Assembly: GCA_900546615.1 (NCBI GenBank)
Contig: URDJ01000001.1
Coordinates: 1 to 64,000 of the forward strand
Length of the DNA stretch: 64,000 bases
Direction of reading: 5' to 3'
Source: an uncultured Eubacteriales bacterium
GTDB lineage: Bacteria > Bacillota > Clostridia > Oscillospirales > Oscillospiraceae
In this document: positions 50,432 to 59,367 of the stretch, in pieces
How the letters are laid out: each line of letters opens with the position of its first letter
How positions within the stretch are numbered: position 1 is the first letter of the stretch
Translations under genes and position numbers: made by a program
The notes under the pieces: generated by a model
The model's input: the letters and a program-made list of their open reading frames with translations, nothing else
The model's database searches: none
What the model was told of the DNA's origin: nothing

Positions 50432-52137
50432 TGCAGCTCAGCCAGAGAGAGGCGGAACGCCAGAAACGGCGCGCAACGAACCTCATATGGAACTCGGCGC
50501 GGGACTACTCTCTCGCGCCCGTCGTCCGCGCCTACGACACAGACGGCTTCGCCGACATCTACATGAACAGCATCATCGGCGCGGTATACAGCTTCTACGA
50601 CTTCCCAAAGATTAAGGAAGTCCTCGACAGCTTCGTGCGCACGCCTCGAGGCGACGAGTTTGAGGAGCTGGCCTGGGTCGCGCTCGAGAACTGCGCCTTC
50701 GAGCGTGCGGCCTCGGAGCGCCCGGCCCTGCGCGAGCTGCGTCTCGCCTATGCCCAAAAGGTCGCCGCCGAGGCGAAACGGAAAGGCGGCGCGCGGGAGT
50801 TGGGCGAGGTATACCGCATAAAGCTCGAGCACTACGAGCGCGCCCTGGGCCTGGAACCGGAGATGCCCGAGCGCGACAGGAAGATACTGGACGCTCTCGA
50901 GCTTTCGCCGGAGCTTTCCACCGAGGAGGTCGCACAGGCCATCCGCGCGGTGCTCCGGGAATACTACATGTTCGTCGCGACCACGACCACGGGCAGGGGC
51001 GGCGGTCTGCCGACGCTCATAAACTTCCTCAGAAGGCGGCGCGGCGGCATAGGCGCCGCCGTACGCAACGAGGAGGAGGGCAAGGGCAGCGACAAACGGG
51101 CAAAAAAGATAAAAGAGCGCATGGTCGGCGAGCGCAGCGAGGATGAGATGCGCGAGTATGTCGAGGACTGCTTCGGCGCCTCGATGTACGCCCCCGGTGA
51201 ACTGAAGCGCATAGAGGAGCGGCTCTGCTCAGGCACACACTGGGACAGCATCCTCCACTTCACGCGCGGCGAAATGAAACCCCTCGACCGCAACAACCGC
51301 GAGGCCATAGTCCAGCGCAGCGCCGCAAAGCGGCAGTCGGAGTTAAACCGCAAATACTTCACCGACGACATCGTCCGCAACCGCCTGACCATCGCGCGGC
51401 TCTCGGAAAAGATACGCAACTGCATGCTCGTCCACCTCGACGACGCGCGTATAAAGTCCCGCACGGGCGCGCTGGCCCCGGAAAAGGTCTGGAGGGCCGT
51501 TGCGCTCTCTGATGAGAGCGTCTTTACGAGGCCCGAGCGCGGGGGCGACACCGAGCTTTCCGTGGACATCCTGCTCGATGCTTCCGCCTCGCAGATAGAG
51601 AGACAGGAGAGCGTCTCCACCCAGGCCTACATGATAGCCGAGAGCCTCACCCGCTGCGGTATACCTACGCGGGTCTACTCTTTCTGCACGCTCAACGGCT
51701 GCACGGTGCTCAGGTTGTTCCGGGATTACGAGGAAAGCTCAAAAAATGAGGCCATCTTTGACTACTGCGCCACGGGCTGGAACCGGGACGGCCTCGCCTT
51801 CCGCGCGGCGGGCTGGATGATGCGCTCAAGCCACTGCGAGCGGCGGCTTCTCATGATACTCTCCGACGCCAGCCCGAACGACGACCGCAAGCTGCCCGTT
51901 GCCGAAACCGGCAAACAGGAGCTCTACCGCGGCGAGCCGGGCGTGCTTGACTCGGCCGCCGAGGTCGAAAAGCTCCGTCGTGAGGGCATCTCCGTCATGT
52001 GCATCTTCACGGGCGAGGACGACGACCTGCCCTCCGCGCGCCGCATCTACGGCCGCGACCTCGTCAGGATACGTTCAATAGAGCAGTTCGCCGACGCCGT
52101 CGGAGGCGTTGTGGTCGAACTTATAGGAAATATGTAG
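50431..52137 (+). CDS. VWA-domain protein, partner of MoxR
   Basis: A 568-aa protein. The N-terminal half is helical and charged, as in CobT/NorD-type proteins. The C-terminal half has a VWA fold with a MIDAS-like motif (DILLDASASQIERQ, D-x-S-x-S) and LLMILSDASPNDD. It starts at ATG 50431, which overlaps the MoxR stop. In known MoxR systems the VWA protein binds the ATPase and the client through metal at the MIDAS. No client gene is next to it, since the pyrophosphatase and later genes are housekeeping. Confidence 0.88.
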   Translation: MQLSQREAERQKRRATNLIWNSARDYSLAPVVRAYDTDGFADIYMNSIIGAVYSFYDFPKIKEVLDSFVRTPRGDEFEELAWVALENCAFERAASERPALRELRLAYAQKVAAEAKRKGGARELGEVYRIKLEHYERALGLEPEMPERDRKILDALELSPELSTEEVAQAIRAVLREYYMFVATTTTGRGGGLPTLINFLRRRRGGIGAAVRNEEEGKGSDKRAKKIKERMVGERSEDEMREYVEDCFGASMYAPGELKRIEERLCSGTHWDSILHFTRGEMKPLDRNNREAIVQRSAAKRQSELNRKYFTDDIVRNRLTIARLSEKIRNCMLVHLDDARIKSRTGALAPEKVWRAVALSDESVFTRPERGGDTELSVDILLDASASQIERQESVSTQAYMIAESLTRCGIPTRVYSFCTLNGCTVLRLFRDYEESSKNEAIFDYCATGWNRDGLAFRAAGWMMRSSHCERRLLMILSDASPNDDRKLPVAETGKQELYRGEPGVLDSAAEVEKLRREGISVMCIFTGEDDDLPSARRIYGRDLVRIRSIEQFADAVGGVVVELIGNM

Positions 52138-52147
52138 GAGGAACATT

Positions 52148-52681
52148 ATGTCCAACATCTGGCACGACATCGACCCCAAGCGCATACGCCCCGAGGAATT
52201 CGTGGCTGTCATCGAGATCACGAAGGGCAGCAAGAAAAAGTACGAGCTGGACAAGGAGACCGGCCTCATAATCCTCGACCGCATCCTCTACACGGCGACG
52301 CATTATCCGGCCAACTACGGCTTCATCCCGCGCACCTACGGCGACGACGGCGACCCGCTGGACGTGCTGGTCATCTGCTCGGAGCCTATAGAACCTCTCA
52401 CGCTGGTGCGCTGCCGGCCCATAGGCGTCATCGCCATGAAGGACAGCGGCAAGATGGACGAGAAAATAATCGCCGTCTGCAAGGACGACCCGACCTACAA
52501 CATGTACGACGACATCTGCCAGCTGCCCAGCCACACCTTCGACGAGATGCGCCACTTCTTCTCCGTTTACAAGACCCTCGAGACAAAAGAGACCGTGGTG
52601 GACGAGGTGCAGGGCAAGGAGCAGGCCGTCCAGATAATCGAGCACTGCATCGACAACTACATCAACAGCTTCTGCAAATAA
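52148..52681 (+). CDS. ppa: Inorganic pyrophosphatase
   Basis: A 177-aa family I pyrophosphatase that splits diphosphate in the cytosol and drives biosynthetic reactions. Seen: HYPANYGFIPRTYGDDGDPLDVLVI with the metal-binding aspartates (GDDGDPLD) and the catalytic-loop residues that follow. AGGAGG lies just upstream of ATG, ten bases after the VWA stop, so it may be read with the MoxR operon. Length is normal. Confidence 0.95.
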   Translation: MSNIWHDIDPKRIRPEEFVAVIEITKGSKKKYELDKETGLIILDRILYTATHYPANYGFIPRTYGDDGDPLDVLVICSEPIEPLTLVRCRPIGVIAMKDSGKMDEKIIAVCKDDPTYNMYDDICQLPSHTFDEMRHFFSVYKTLETKETVVDEVQGKEQAVQIIEHCIDNYINSFCK

Positions 52682-52684
52682 AAG

Positions 52685-52714
52685 CATCGCCCGGGCATTT
52701 TGGTCCGGGCGATG
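52685..52714. terminator. Terminator after ppa
   Basis: A 10-bp stem (CATCGCCCGG / CCGGGCGATG) with a 10-base loop between two convergent genes. Confidence 0.75.
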
Positions 52715-52730
52715 TTCGTTTATATCTGCA

Positions 52731-53333
52731 TTATTCCTTTGCGGCGTTCACAAGTATGTCCACGCACTGGTCAATGCCCAGCCTGCCGGAGTCAAGGCAG
52801 ATGTCGTAGTTCTCCGCGAGGCCCCACTGGTGTCCGGTGTAGTGGCGGTAGTAGGCCCGGCGCTTGTCGTCCTTTTCCTTGAGGCGCTTTTCCGGTTTCT
52901 CCGGGCGCTCTCCGTACAGCCGGACTATCCTGTCCGCCCGGAAGGCCGTATCCGCGTGGAAAAAGGTGTGCAGGCAGTCCTGCCTGTCCCGCAGGATATA
53001 GTCCGCGCAGCGTCCAACGATCACGCAGCGCTCCTTCTCCGCCAAATCCTTTATGATATTGTGCTGGACTATATACAGCTGGTCCGAAATGGGCAGGCTG
53101 CCGCTCCTGACGCTCTCTGTGTTCATGACCCAGTTGAACAGGAAACTGCTGGTCGAGCAGGCATATTCCCCGCTCTCGAGTATGTAACTCTCCGCCAGCC
53201 CGCTCTCTGCGGCGATCTTCTTCACCAGCTCCTTGTCATAATAGGCCCAGCCCAGCCTCTCGGCCGTCTCCTTCGCGATCGTCCTGCCTCCGCTGCCGAA
53301 CTGACGGCTCACTGTTATGACCCTGATGCTCAT
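52731..53333 (-). CDS. Cytidylate-kinase-like family protein
   Basis: A 200-aa protein with a Walker A-like N-terminus (VITVSRQFGSGGRTIAKETAERLGW), YYDKELVKKIAAESGL, CVIVGRCADYILRDR and KRRAYYRHYTGHQWG, which fits the cytidylate kinase-like family (Cytidylate_kin2). These are not the canonical Cmk and their substrate is unknown. I choose ATG at 53333, ten bases after GGAGG; a start at 53348 adds five residues. It is downstream of an LTA-synthase-like gene in the opposite transcription order and not clearly linked to it. Confidence 0.85.
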   Translation of the reverse strand: MSIRVITVSRQFGSGGRTIAKETAERLGWAYYDKELVKKIAAESGLAESYILESGEYACSTSSFLFNWVMNTESVRSGSLPISDQLYIVQHNIIKDLAEKERCVIVGRCADYILRDRQDCLHTFFHADTAFRADRIVRLYGERPEKPEKRLKEKDDKRRAYYRHYTGHQWGLAENYDICLDSGRLGIDQCVDILVNAAKE

Positions 53334-53402
53334 GTTTTCCGCCTCCATTCTGTCCCTATTATACCACAGCTTCCCGCAAATTCACACACTTTTTCTGCCG
53401 GC

Positions 53403-55271
53403 TCAGCCCGCCGACAAGTATTCCATCTTATAATAGGTCCAGCAGCGCATTTTCGACAGCAGCGCCGACTGCTCCGCGCCCAGTTCAAAGAACGTATCGC
53501 CGTCCGTGTCCATATACGTCCCGCCGTGGATGACAGGCAGCTCGCGCCGCGCCTCGTTCAAAAATCCGAACCAGCTCGACGCCTCTCCCCGGCCCGTCAG
53601 CTCCAATACCGCCGCGCTGAGATAGCAGGCGCTCATGCGCCCCGACCCGGGCAGCTCCAGCGACTCTATTGCCCGGTCGAAGTCCAAAAGCTCCGCCCCG
53701 GCCTCGTTGCACCAGATGAGATATGGCGCGGTATAGGCCGCAAAGGGGTCCTCCGCCCCTGATGCGTCGGCCGCCGCCAGCCCCAGTTCACGGTAGCCCG
53801 CGCGGTTGTCGCACAGGTACGGCAGGTGGTCGCCGAAGAAAATGAGCAGCACAGGCTCCGACTGCGCCGAGTAGAACTCCGTCAGCTCCTTCAGCATGGC
53901 ATTGGCGTCCCTTATGCCCTCAGCGTAAACGTCCACGGCTGTCTGCACCTCCGGTGACAGTTCGACCGTCGTCTCCACCTTGGGGCAGGCGTAGTCGCCG
54001 TACTTGTCCTCGGTGTAGGACATGTGGTTCTGTATCGTAACAGCGTAGGTGAAGTCCGGCACGCCGCTCGAGACGGAATCCTCGAAGCGCTGCTCTATGA
54101 GCTTTGCGAAGCTCGCGTCCGTGACCCACTCGCCCTTGTACTCAAGGCCCTCCATATCGTCCGCAAAATATATCTCCTGCGCGCCGAGCAGCTCGTAGAC
54201 CTCGTCGCGGCCGTAGAACCAGCCGTCTCCCGGGTGCATAAAGCTGGTCGTATAACCCTCCGAGCCGAACACCCTGTAGAGGCTCTCCATCGGCCGCTCC
54301 ACGCATCTGAAGGCTGTCAGTGAGGGGGAGTTCGGGTTCAGCAGGTTCGTCTGCATGCCCGTCGCCACGTCGAACTCCGTATCCGCCGTGCCGCCGCCAA
54401 AATAGGGAATGACAATGTGCCCCGCGTATGCGTTCTCGCCCGCGGCCAGCTCGTTATACACCGACATCGGGTGCTCGCCCTCCGGGAACACGAACACGTC
54501 CTCGTTGAGGATATCCGAGAACGCCTCGTTCATGACGAAGACCACGTTCAGCTCCGCCGCGTCCTCCGGGGCCTCATAGTCCTGCTCCCAGCTCTCAGCC
54601 TCAGCCCTGTCGAAGCCTTCCGGCTTCGCGACGCTCATGGTCGAGAAGTGGTAGCAGAAATAGTAGGGGAAGCCCAGCTCATCCGCCACGGCGCAGCTGT
54701 CGTAGGGCTTCTCTGTCTCAAAGGACTCGTACACCGCGTCCGAGCTGTATACGAAGGCCACCAGCCCCACGAGCAGCAGGCAGAGCAGGCAGGCAGCCGC
54801 CCGGACGAGGCCGCGCTTCTTTTCCGGCTTTTTGGGCGGCAGAAGTATGCCCGCCGCCACGAACAGCAGTATGAGCAGCAGAAGCACGCCCGCCTGCGCC
54901 CAGGGCAGGCTCAGGTCGTAGTTGCCCATGGCGTCTGCCGCCTCTTTCACCAGCACTATGTCCCTCGGCACGAAGGGTTCGCTCCGCATCGTGATCTTCA
55001 CCCGGTTTATGAGCGACATCACGCCCGTTATGAGCCCCACGACGGCCGCACCGTACATTGGGTTCGCCAGAGCGAAGCCCAGAGCCGCGCAGAGCAGGGC
55101 TATGGGCAGCCAGTTCAGCAGCAGTAGCAGCGGCTGAGTGAACATGCCTGATAGCGTGTCCCCCAGAGCCGACGGCTGCGCCCAGAGCACGTAAAGCAGT
55201 ATCAGCACCGAGGCCGCGAGGCCCAAAAGCGCCGCCGTCAGCCCTCCTGTGGTTCTGGAGTGTTTTTTCAA
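53403..55271 (-). CDS. LTA synthase family sulfatase-fold protein
   Basis: A 622-aa membrane protein: four to five membrane segments in the first ~190 residues, then a sulfatase-like extracellular domain. Seen: FVMNEAFSDI (metal-binding Glu), the catalytic Thr block YFGGGTADTEFDVATG, and FFGDHLPYL with the Asp/His of the metal site. Members put glycerol-phosphate units on lipoteichoic acid or other lipids. The paralogous role is uncertain, but the dlt genes in the window fit with wall-polymer synthesis. It starts at the stop of the EFR1 gene (ATGA). Confidence 0.88.
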   Translation of the reverse strand: MKKHSRTTGGLTAALLGLAASVLILLYVLWAQPSALGDTLSGMFTQPLLLLLNWLPIALLCAALGFALANPMYGAAVVGLITGVMSLINRVKITMRSEPFVPRDIVLVKEAADAMGNYDLSLPWAQAGVLLLLILLFVAAGILLPPKKPEKKRGLVRAAACLLCLLLVGLVAFVYSSDAVYESFETEKPYDSCAVADELGFPYYFCYHFSTMSVAKPEGFDRAEAESWEQDYEAPEDAAELNVVFVMNEAFSDILNEDVFVFPEGEHPMSVYNELAAGENAYAGHIVIPYFGGGTADTEFDVATGMQTNLLNPNSPSLTAFRCVERPMESLYRVFGSEGYTTSFMHPGDGWFYGRDEVYELLGAQEIYFADDMEGLEYKGEWVTDASFAKLIEQRFEDSVSSGVPDFTYAVTIQNHMSYTEDKYGDYACPKVETTVELSPEVQTAVDVYAEGIRDANAMLKELTEFYSAQSEPVLLIFFGDHLPYLCDNRAGYRELGLAAADASGAEDPFAAYTAPYLIWCNEAGAELLDFDRAIESLELPGSGRMSACYLSAAVLELTGRGEASSWFGFLNEARRELPVIHGGTYMDTDGDTFFELGAEQSALLSKMRCWTYYKMEYLSAG

Positions 55272-56041
55272 GTCTGTGACTTCCTTTCAGAATAGGACCT
55301 GTCGAGATAGTACCTCGGCCTTCCGACCGAGGCCCTGCCGTATTCTATAGCCTGGGCGGGGCAGGCGCCTATGCAGGCCATACAGTGGATGCAGCGGCCG
55401 TGCCACTGCGGCCTGCCGTCCCTGAGCGTGATGTCGTTCACCGGGCAGAGCCGGGCGCATTTCCCGCAGCCGATGCAGCTGTCCAGCACCCTGAACTTCC
55501 TGTCCTTTATGAACGCCGCCCTGAACACCCGGTTCACCGGGCCGCTCTTGAACTTATCCAGCGCGCCCGCCTTCGGGTCCTCCAGCGGCTTCCCCGCCGC
55601 GATCTTCTCCGCCGCCGCCTCGATGACCGGCTCGGCCCTCGCAATAATCCGCTCCGCCTCGGCCTCGTCCGGCGTCGGGAACATGGCAAGGTAGTTCTCC
55701 GGCATCACCGCATAACCGAGGCCCATGTACTCCATGCCGATATCCCGGCAGAGCGCGCGGCAGTATCTGGCAGCGTTCCCGGCCTCGGAGCCGCAGGTCA
55801 GGAAAAAGTACATCCTGCCCGGGCCTGTGAGCTTCGCCCTCCTGAGCAGCGCCTCCACCGACGCGGGCAGCCGCCAGCCGTGCGTCGGCGCCGCGACTAC
55901 CCAGGGCCGCTCCGACGTGAACACCGCCGGGCCGCCGTGCTTCATCACCTCATTCAAAGACACGAGCTCGTCGCCCGTCGCTGCCGCAATGATCCTCGCA
56001 GCGTACAGGCTGTTCCCCGTGCCGGAAAAACAGAGTATCAT
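55268..56041 (-). CDS. EFR1 family flavodoxin-ferredoxin fusion protein
   Basis: A 257-aa protein: an N-terminal flavodoxin-like domain (MILCFSGTGNSLYAARIIAAATGDE, VVAAPTHGWRLP) and a C-terminal two-cluster ferredoxin (CIGCGKCARLCPVNDIT and CIHCMACIGACPAQAIE). EFR1 proteins are usual in anaerobic Firmicutes and are thought to carry electrons from ferredoxin; the partner is unknown. The stop overlaps the start of the LTA-synthase-like gene. Confidence 0.92.
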   Translation of the reverse strand: MILCFSGTGNSLYAARIIAAATGDELVSLNEVMKHGGPAVFTSERPWVVAAPTHGWRLPASVEALLRRAKLTGPGRMYFFLTCGSEAGNAARYCRALCRDIGMEYMGLGYAVMPENYLAMFPTPDEAEAERIIARAEPVIEAAAEKIAAGKPLEDPKAGALDKFKSGPVNRVFRAAFIKDRKFRVLDSCIGCGKCARLCPVNDITLRDGRPQWHGRCIHCMACIGACPAQAIEYGRASVGRPRYYLDRSYSERKSQT

Positions 56042-56196
56042 TGTCTCGCCTCCAGTCTCCTGATAATACCACGCCCCGGCCGAATTAACAAGTTTTTTGC
56101 GCGGGCACAGATTTTACTTACATCGTAGCTCCAAATATGTTAAAATGTAATTAAAACTACGAAGATATCGCAAATAACGAACAGGTGGGGCGGTAA

Positions 56197-56697
56197 ATGT
56201 ATCAGATCGGCGATATAATTGTCTACGGAGGCACCGGCGTTTGCCGGGTGGAAAATGTGGAATCACAAAAAACCAAAGGCTCGGAGGGCCCGAGACAGTA
56301 TTATCTGCTCAAGCCCCTGTATCAGGGCGGCACCATAAGAATACCGGTGGACACCAAGGTCTTTATGCGGCCTGTCATAAGCCGCGACGAGGCTGAGAGG
56401 CTCATAGACGCCATCCCGACCCTCAGCCCCGAGGCCTACCACGACCGCAACTTCACCCAGCTCGCGGCCCACTACCAGCAGGCCCTCGGCTCCCACGAGT
56501 GCGCCGACCTTATCGAGCTGGTCATGTCCATCTACGCCAAAAAACAGTACGTCGAGAGCAAAAAGCGCAAGTTCGGCCAGGTGGACGCCCGCTTCATGAA
56601 GCGTGCCGAGAACCTCCTGTACGGCGAGTTCTCAGTCGCCCTCGGCATCCCCTTCGACGACGTGCAGGACTACATAGCAAAAAGGGTCGGCAAATAA
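56197..56697 (+). CDS. CarD family transcription regulator
   Basis: A 166-aa protein with the CarD/TRCF RNA-polymerase-binding start (YQIGDIIVYGGTGVCRVENVE, YYLLKPLYQGGTIRIPVD) and a helical C-terminal DNA-binding part (AKKQYVESKKRKFGQVDARFMKRAENLLYGEFSVALGI). CarD stabilises open complexes at promoters. ATG at 56197 has a GGTGGGG site. It stands alone between divergent and convergent genes and is followed by a strong terminator. Confidence 0.93.
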   Translation: MYQIGDIIVYGGTGVCRVENVESQKTKGSEGPRQYYLLKPLYQGGTIRIPVDTKVFMRPVISRDEAERLIDAIPTLSPEAYHDRNFTQLAAHYQQALGSHECADLIELVMSIYAKKQYVESKKRKFGQVDARFMKRAENLLYGEFSVALGIPFDDVQDYIAKRVGK

Positions 56698-56711
56698 TGC
56701 TCCCAGGCATT

Positions 56712-56747
56712 AAAAAGCGGCAGACGCCGGAGCGTCTGCCGCTTTTT
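56712..56747. terminator. Terminator between carD and CNNM gene
   Basis: A perfect 16-bp stem (AAAAAGCGGCAGACGC / GCGTCTGCCGCTTTTT) with loop CGGA. It serves both convergent genes. Confidence 0.9.
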
Positions 56748-56755
56748 GCACTTAT

Positions 56756-58024
56756 TTATTCCCCGGCGTCCCCGGCCTCCGGCGGGTCACGCTTTATCAG
56801 CACCCGGTCCACCCTCAGGCCGTCCATCGCAAGGACCGTCACCGTCAGGTCCTCGAACCTGAAGCTGTCGCCCTCCTTCGGGAAACCTCCGAAGCTCTCC
56901 AGCGTCCAGCCGCCTACCGTGTCCGATTCGCACTCGAAGCTCTCTTCCGAGCGGCCGATAAGCTCCAGCAGGTCCGGTATCGACATGTCGCCGTCCACCT
57001 CGTACTCGCCCTCCGCCTTCTCGACCACCTCGTCCTCGACCTCGTCCGTCTCGTCCCAGATATCGCCCACGATCTCCTCCAGCACGTCCTCCATCGAGAT
57101 GACGCCCAGCGTGCCGCCGTATTCGTCCGTCACTATCGCCAGATGCTTCTTAGCGTGCCTCAGCTCCGAGAGCACCTGCGGCAGCTTTATCGTCTTATAC
57201 ACATACAGCGGCTCCATCAGCAGGCTGCGGATGTCCGGCCGCTCGCTCTCTGTCAGCGCCTTCAGAAAGTGGTTCAGGTACAGGAAGCCTATGATATTGT
57301 CGATGCTGTCCTCGTACACCGGCAGGCGCGAGTGCGTCGAGTTCTCGATTACCTCCAGTATCTCCTCCCAGTCGTCGTCTATGTCTATGGCCTCGACGTC
57401 CACGCGCGCCGTCATCGCCTCGCTCGCGCTCACCTCCGAAAAGTCCAGCGCCGAGCGCAGCAGCTCCGAGCGGTTCTCGTCGAGCACCTCCTCATCCTCG
57501 GCAGTCTCGATTATCGACTGCAGCTCCTCCACCGCGGCCTCGTCGTCCTCCTGCCGCTCCTCGCCCTTGAGCGGCAGGGTGATGAGCCTCACCAGCCCCA
57601 CAACTATCAGGATCACCGGCAGCAGTATGATGGTCAGCGCCCTTATCGGCCACGCGAACACCGGCGCTATCCGGTTCGCGTTCTTCTTCGCCACGATCTT
57701 CGGCATCGTCTCCCCGAAAATCATAACCAGTATCGTCGTCACCACCGTCGACAGCCAGGTCCAGCGCTCGCCGAACAGCAGTATCACCACTACCGAGGCG
57801 ATCGACGAGGTGGCGATATTTACCAGATTGTTCCCTATCAGTATCGCGGAAAGCGAGTCGTCGAACCGGTCCATGACCTTTAGCGCCAGCTCCGCTCCCT
57901 TCGAGCCGCCCTCCGCCGCCGATTCCAGCCGCATCCTGTTCGCCGAGGAAAAGCACATCTCCGAGGCCGAGAAAAAGGCCGAAAGGCAGATGAGCACTAT
58001 GTACGCCGCTATATACGCGCTCAC
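56756..58024 (-). CDS. CNNM/CBS-domain transporter-associated protein (hemolysin family), copy 2
   Basis: A 422-aa protein with a DUF21/CNNM membrane domain of about four helices (first ~190 residues, LICLSAFFSASEMCFSSANRMRLESAAEGG), two CBS domains (MTARVDVEAIDIDDDW, LLMEPLYVYKTIKLPQVLSEL and AIVTDEYGGTLGVISMEDVLEEIVGDIWDE), and a C-terminal CorC_HlyC domain. Members move or sense magnesium or cobalt; the name hemolysin is historical. It overlaps the first copy by four bases (ATGA), so the two form a pair and may be a heteromer. Confidence 0.9.
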   Translation of the reverse strand: MSAYIAAYIVLICLSAFFSASEMCFSSANRMRLESAAEGGSKGAELALKVMDRFDDSLSAILIGNNLVNIATSSIASVVVILLFGERWTWLSTVVTTILVMIFGETMPKIVAKKNANRIAPVFAWPIRALTIILLPVILIVVGLVRLITLPLKGEERQEDDEAAVEELQSIIETAEDEEVLDENRSELLRSALDFSEVSASEAMTARVDVEAIDIDDDWEEILEVIENSTHSRLPVYEDSIDNIIGFLYLNHFLKALTESERPDIRSLLMEPLYVYKTIKLPQVLSELRHAKKHLAIVTDEYGGTLGVISMEDVLEEIVGDIWDETDEVEDEVVEKAEGEYEVDGDMSIPDLLELIGRSEESFECESDTVGGWTLESFGGFPKEGDSFRFEDLTVTVLAMDGLRVDRVLIKRDPPEAGDAGE

Positions 58025-59304
58025 TTCGCCCCGCCCCCTTCCTCACTCTCCGGGAGCACCCGGCAGGTGAGCTTCACTATCCGGTTCTGGTGCATCTCCG
58101 ACACCGTCACCGACAGGCCCTCGTACTCGAAGCTCTCCCGCTCCGACGGTATCCTGTCGAACTGCTCGTAGGCCCACTCGCCCATGAGCTTGTGCTCTAT
58201 CGTCTCGTCCTCGTGCTCCGGCTCAAAGTCCATACGGTCGAACACCTCTCCGACCGTCAGCGACGCGTCCGCCTCGTATCTGCCGCCGCCCAGCGGCACG
58301 AAGCTCTCCTCCACCACGTCGTCCTCGTCCCAGATCTCGCCGACCAGCTCCTCCAGGATATCCTCCACCGTCACGATGCCCAGCGTGCCGCCGTAGCTGT
58401 CCGTCACCACCGCCATGTTCAGCTTCTTCTGGCTCATGACCGAGAGCAGCTCGTCTATCTTCATGCTCCGCGGCACAAAATACGCCTCGTCCAGAAGCGC
58501 GCGCAGACTCGTCGACGCCCCCTCCTTCAGATAGGCCCTTATGTACTTCCTTATCTGAAGCACGCCGATTATATTGTCTATGCTCCCCTCGTACACCGGC
58601 AGCCGCGAGTGCCTCTGCTCCTTTATGAAGGCCAGCACCCGCTCGCTGTCCCACTCCGAGTTTATCGCCGCCACATCGACCCGCGCCGTCAACACCGTCT
58701 CCACCGTGAGGTCGGCAAACTGCAGCGCCGAGCTCATCAGCTCGCCCCGCTCAGTGTCCAACGTCCCCTCGTCCGTCATGTCCTCGATGATGTCGTACAG
58801 CTCATCCTCCGTCACCGAGACCTCCGGGTCGCCCTTTGTGAGACTCGACGCCGCGTGGCCTATCGCTGTCAGCGCCGCCGATATCGGCGTGAAAATAAGC
58901 ATGAAAAAGCTCAGCGACGCCGCCGTCTGCAGACAAAACCGCTCGCTGTACTTCTTCGCTATCGACTTTGGCAGCATCTCGCCCACGAAAAACACTACGG
59001 CCGTCGTGACTAAGGTGCCCGCAGTGACCGCCGATATGCCCCATTTGCGCGTCACGAGCACCGTCACGATGGCCGCGACGGTTATGTGTACGATATTGGT
59101 GCCGATCAGGACGGTAGTTATCGCCTTGTCGAAGTTATCCAGGACTAACAGCGCCCTCTTTGCCCTGTGGTCACCTTTGTCGAGTCTGGTTTTGAGCCTT
59201 ATCCTTGATACAGTTGCAAAAGCCGTCTCTGCTATCGCAAAATACATCGCGAAGCCGAGCAGAATGATGATCGCCGCTATTGACAATCGACTGCCTGCGT
59301 CCAT
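58021..59304 (-). CDS. CNNM/CBS-domain protein (hemolysin family), copy 1
   Basis: A 427-aa paralogue of the next gene with the same layout: DUF21 membrane domain (LLGFAMYFAIAETAFATVSRIRLKTRLDKGD, EMLPKSIAKKYSERF), CBS pair (LTARVDVAAINSEWDSE, AVVTDSYGGTLGIVTVEDILEELVGEIWDE) and CorC_HlyC end. Membrane residues and the CBS-linked VEDIL motif match copy 2 closely. The two start codons are 1.3 kb apart; promoter candidates upstream near 59340 (ATTATAG) are weak. Substrate not deducible from the sequence. Confidence 0.9.
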   Translation of the reverse strand: MDAGSRLSIAAIIILLGFAMYFAIAETAFATVSRIRLKTRLDKGDHRAKRALLVLDNFDKAITTVLIGTNIVHITVAAIVTVLVTRKWGISAVTAGTLVTTAVVFFVGEMLPKSIAKKYSERFCLQTAASLSFFMLIFTPISAALTAIGHAASSLTKGDPEVSVTEDELYDIIEDMTDEGTLDTERGELMSSALQFADLTVETVLTARVDVAAINSEWDSERVLAFIKEQRHSRLPVYEGSIDNIIGVLQIRKYIRAYLKEGASTSLRALLDEAYFVPRSMKIDELLSVMSQKKLNMAVVTDSYGGTLGIVTVEDILEELVGEIWDEDDVVEESFVPLGGGRYEADASLTVGEVFDRMDFEPEHEDETIEHKLMGEWAYEQFDRIPSERESFEYEGLSVTVSEMHQNRIVKLTCRVLPESEEGGGAK

Positions 59305-59367
59305 TTAGGACATTCACTCCCATGAGATAAAGATTTCTTTACATTATAGCACCGGTACCGTATATTG

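Noticed and set aside
56100..56196. A clear promoter for carD
   Set aside because: TAAAAT-like -10 words occur but no -35 near consensus was found, so I do not list it.
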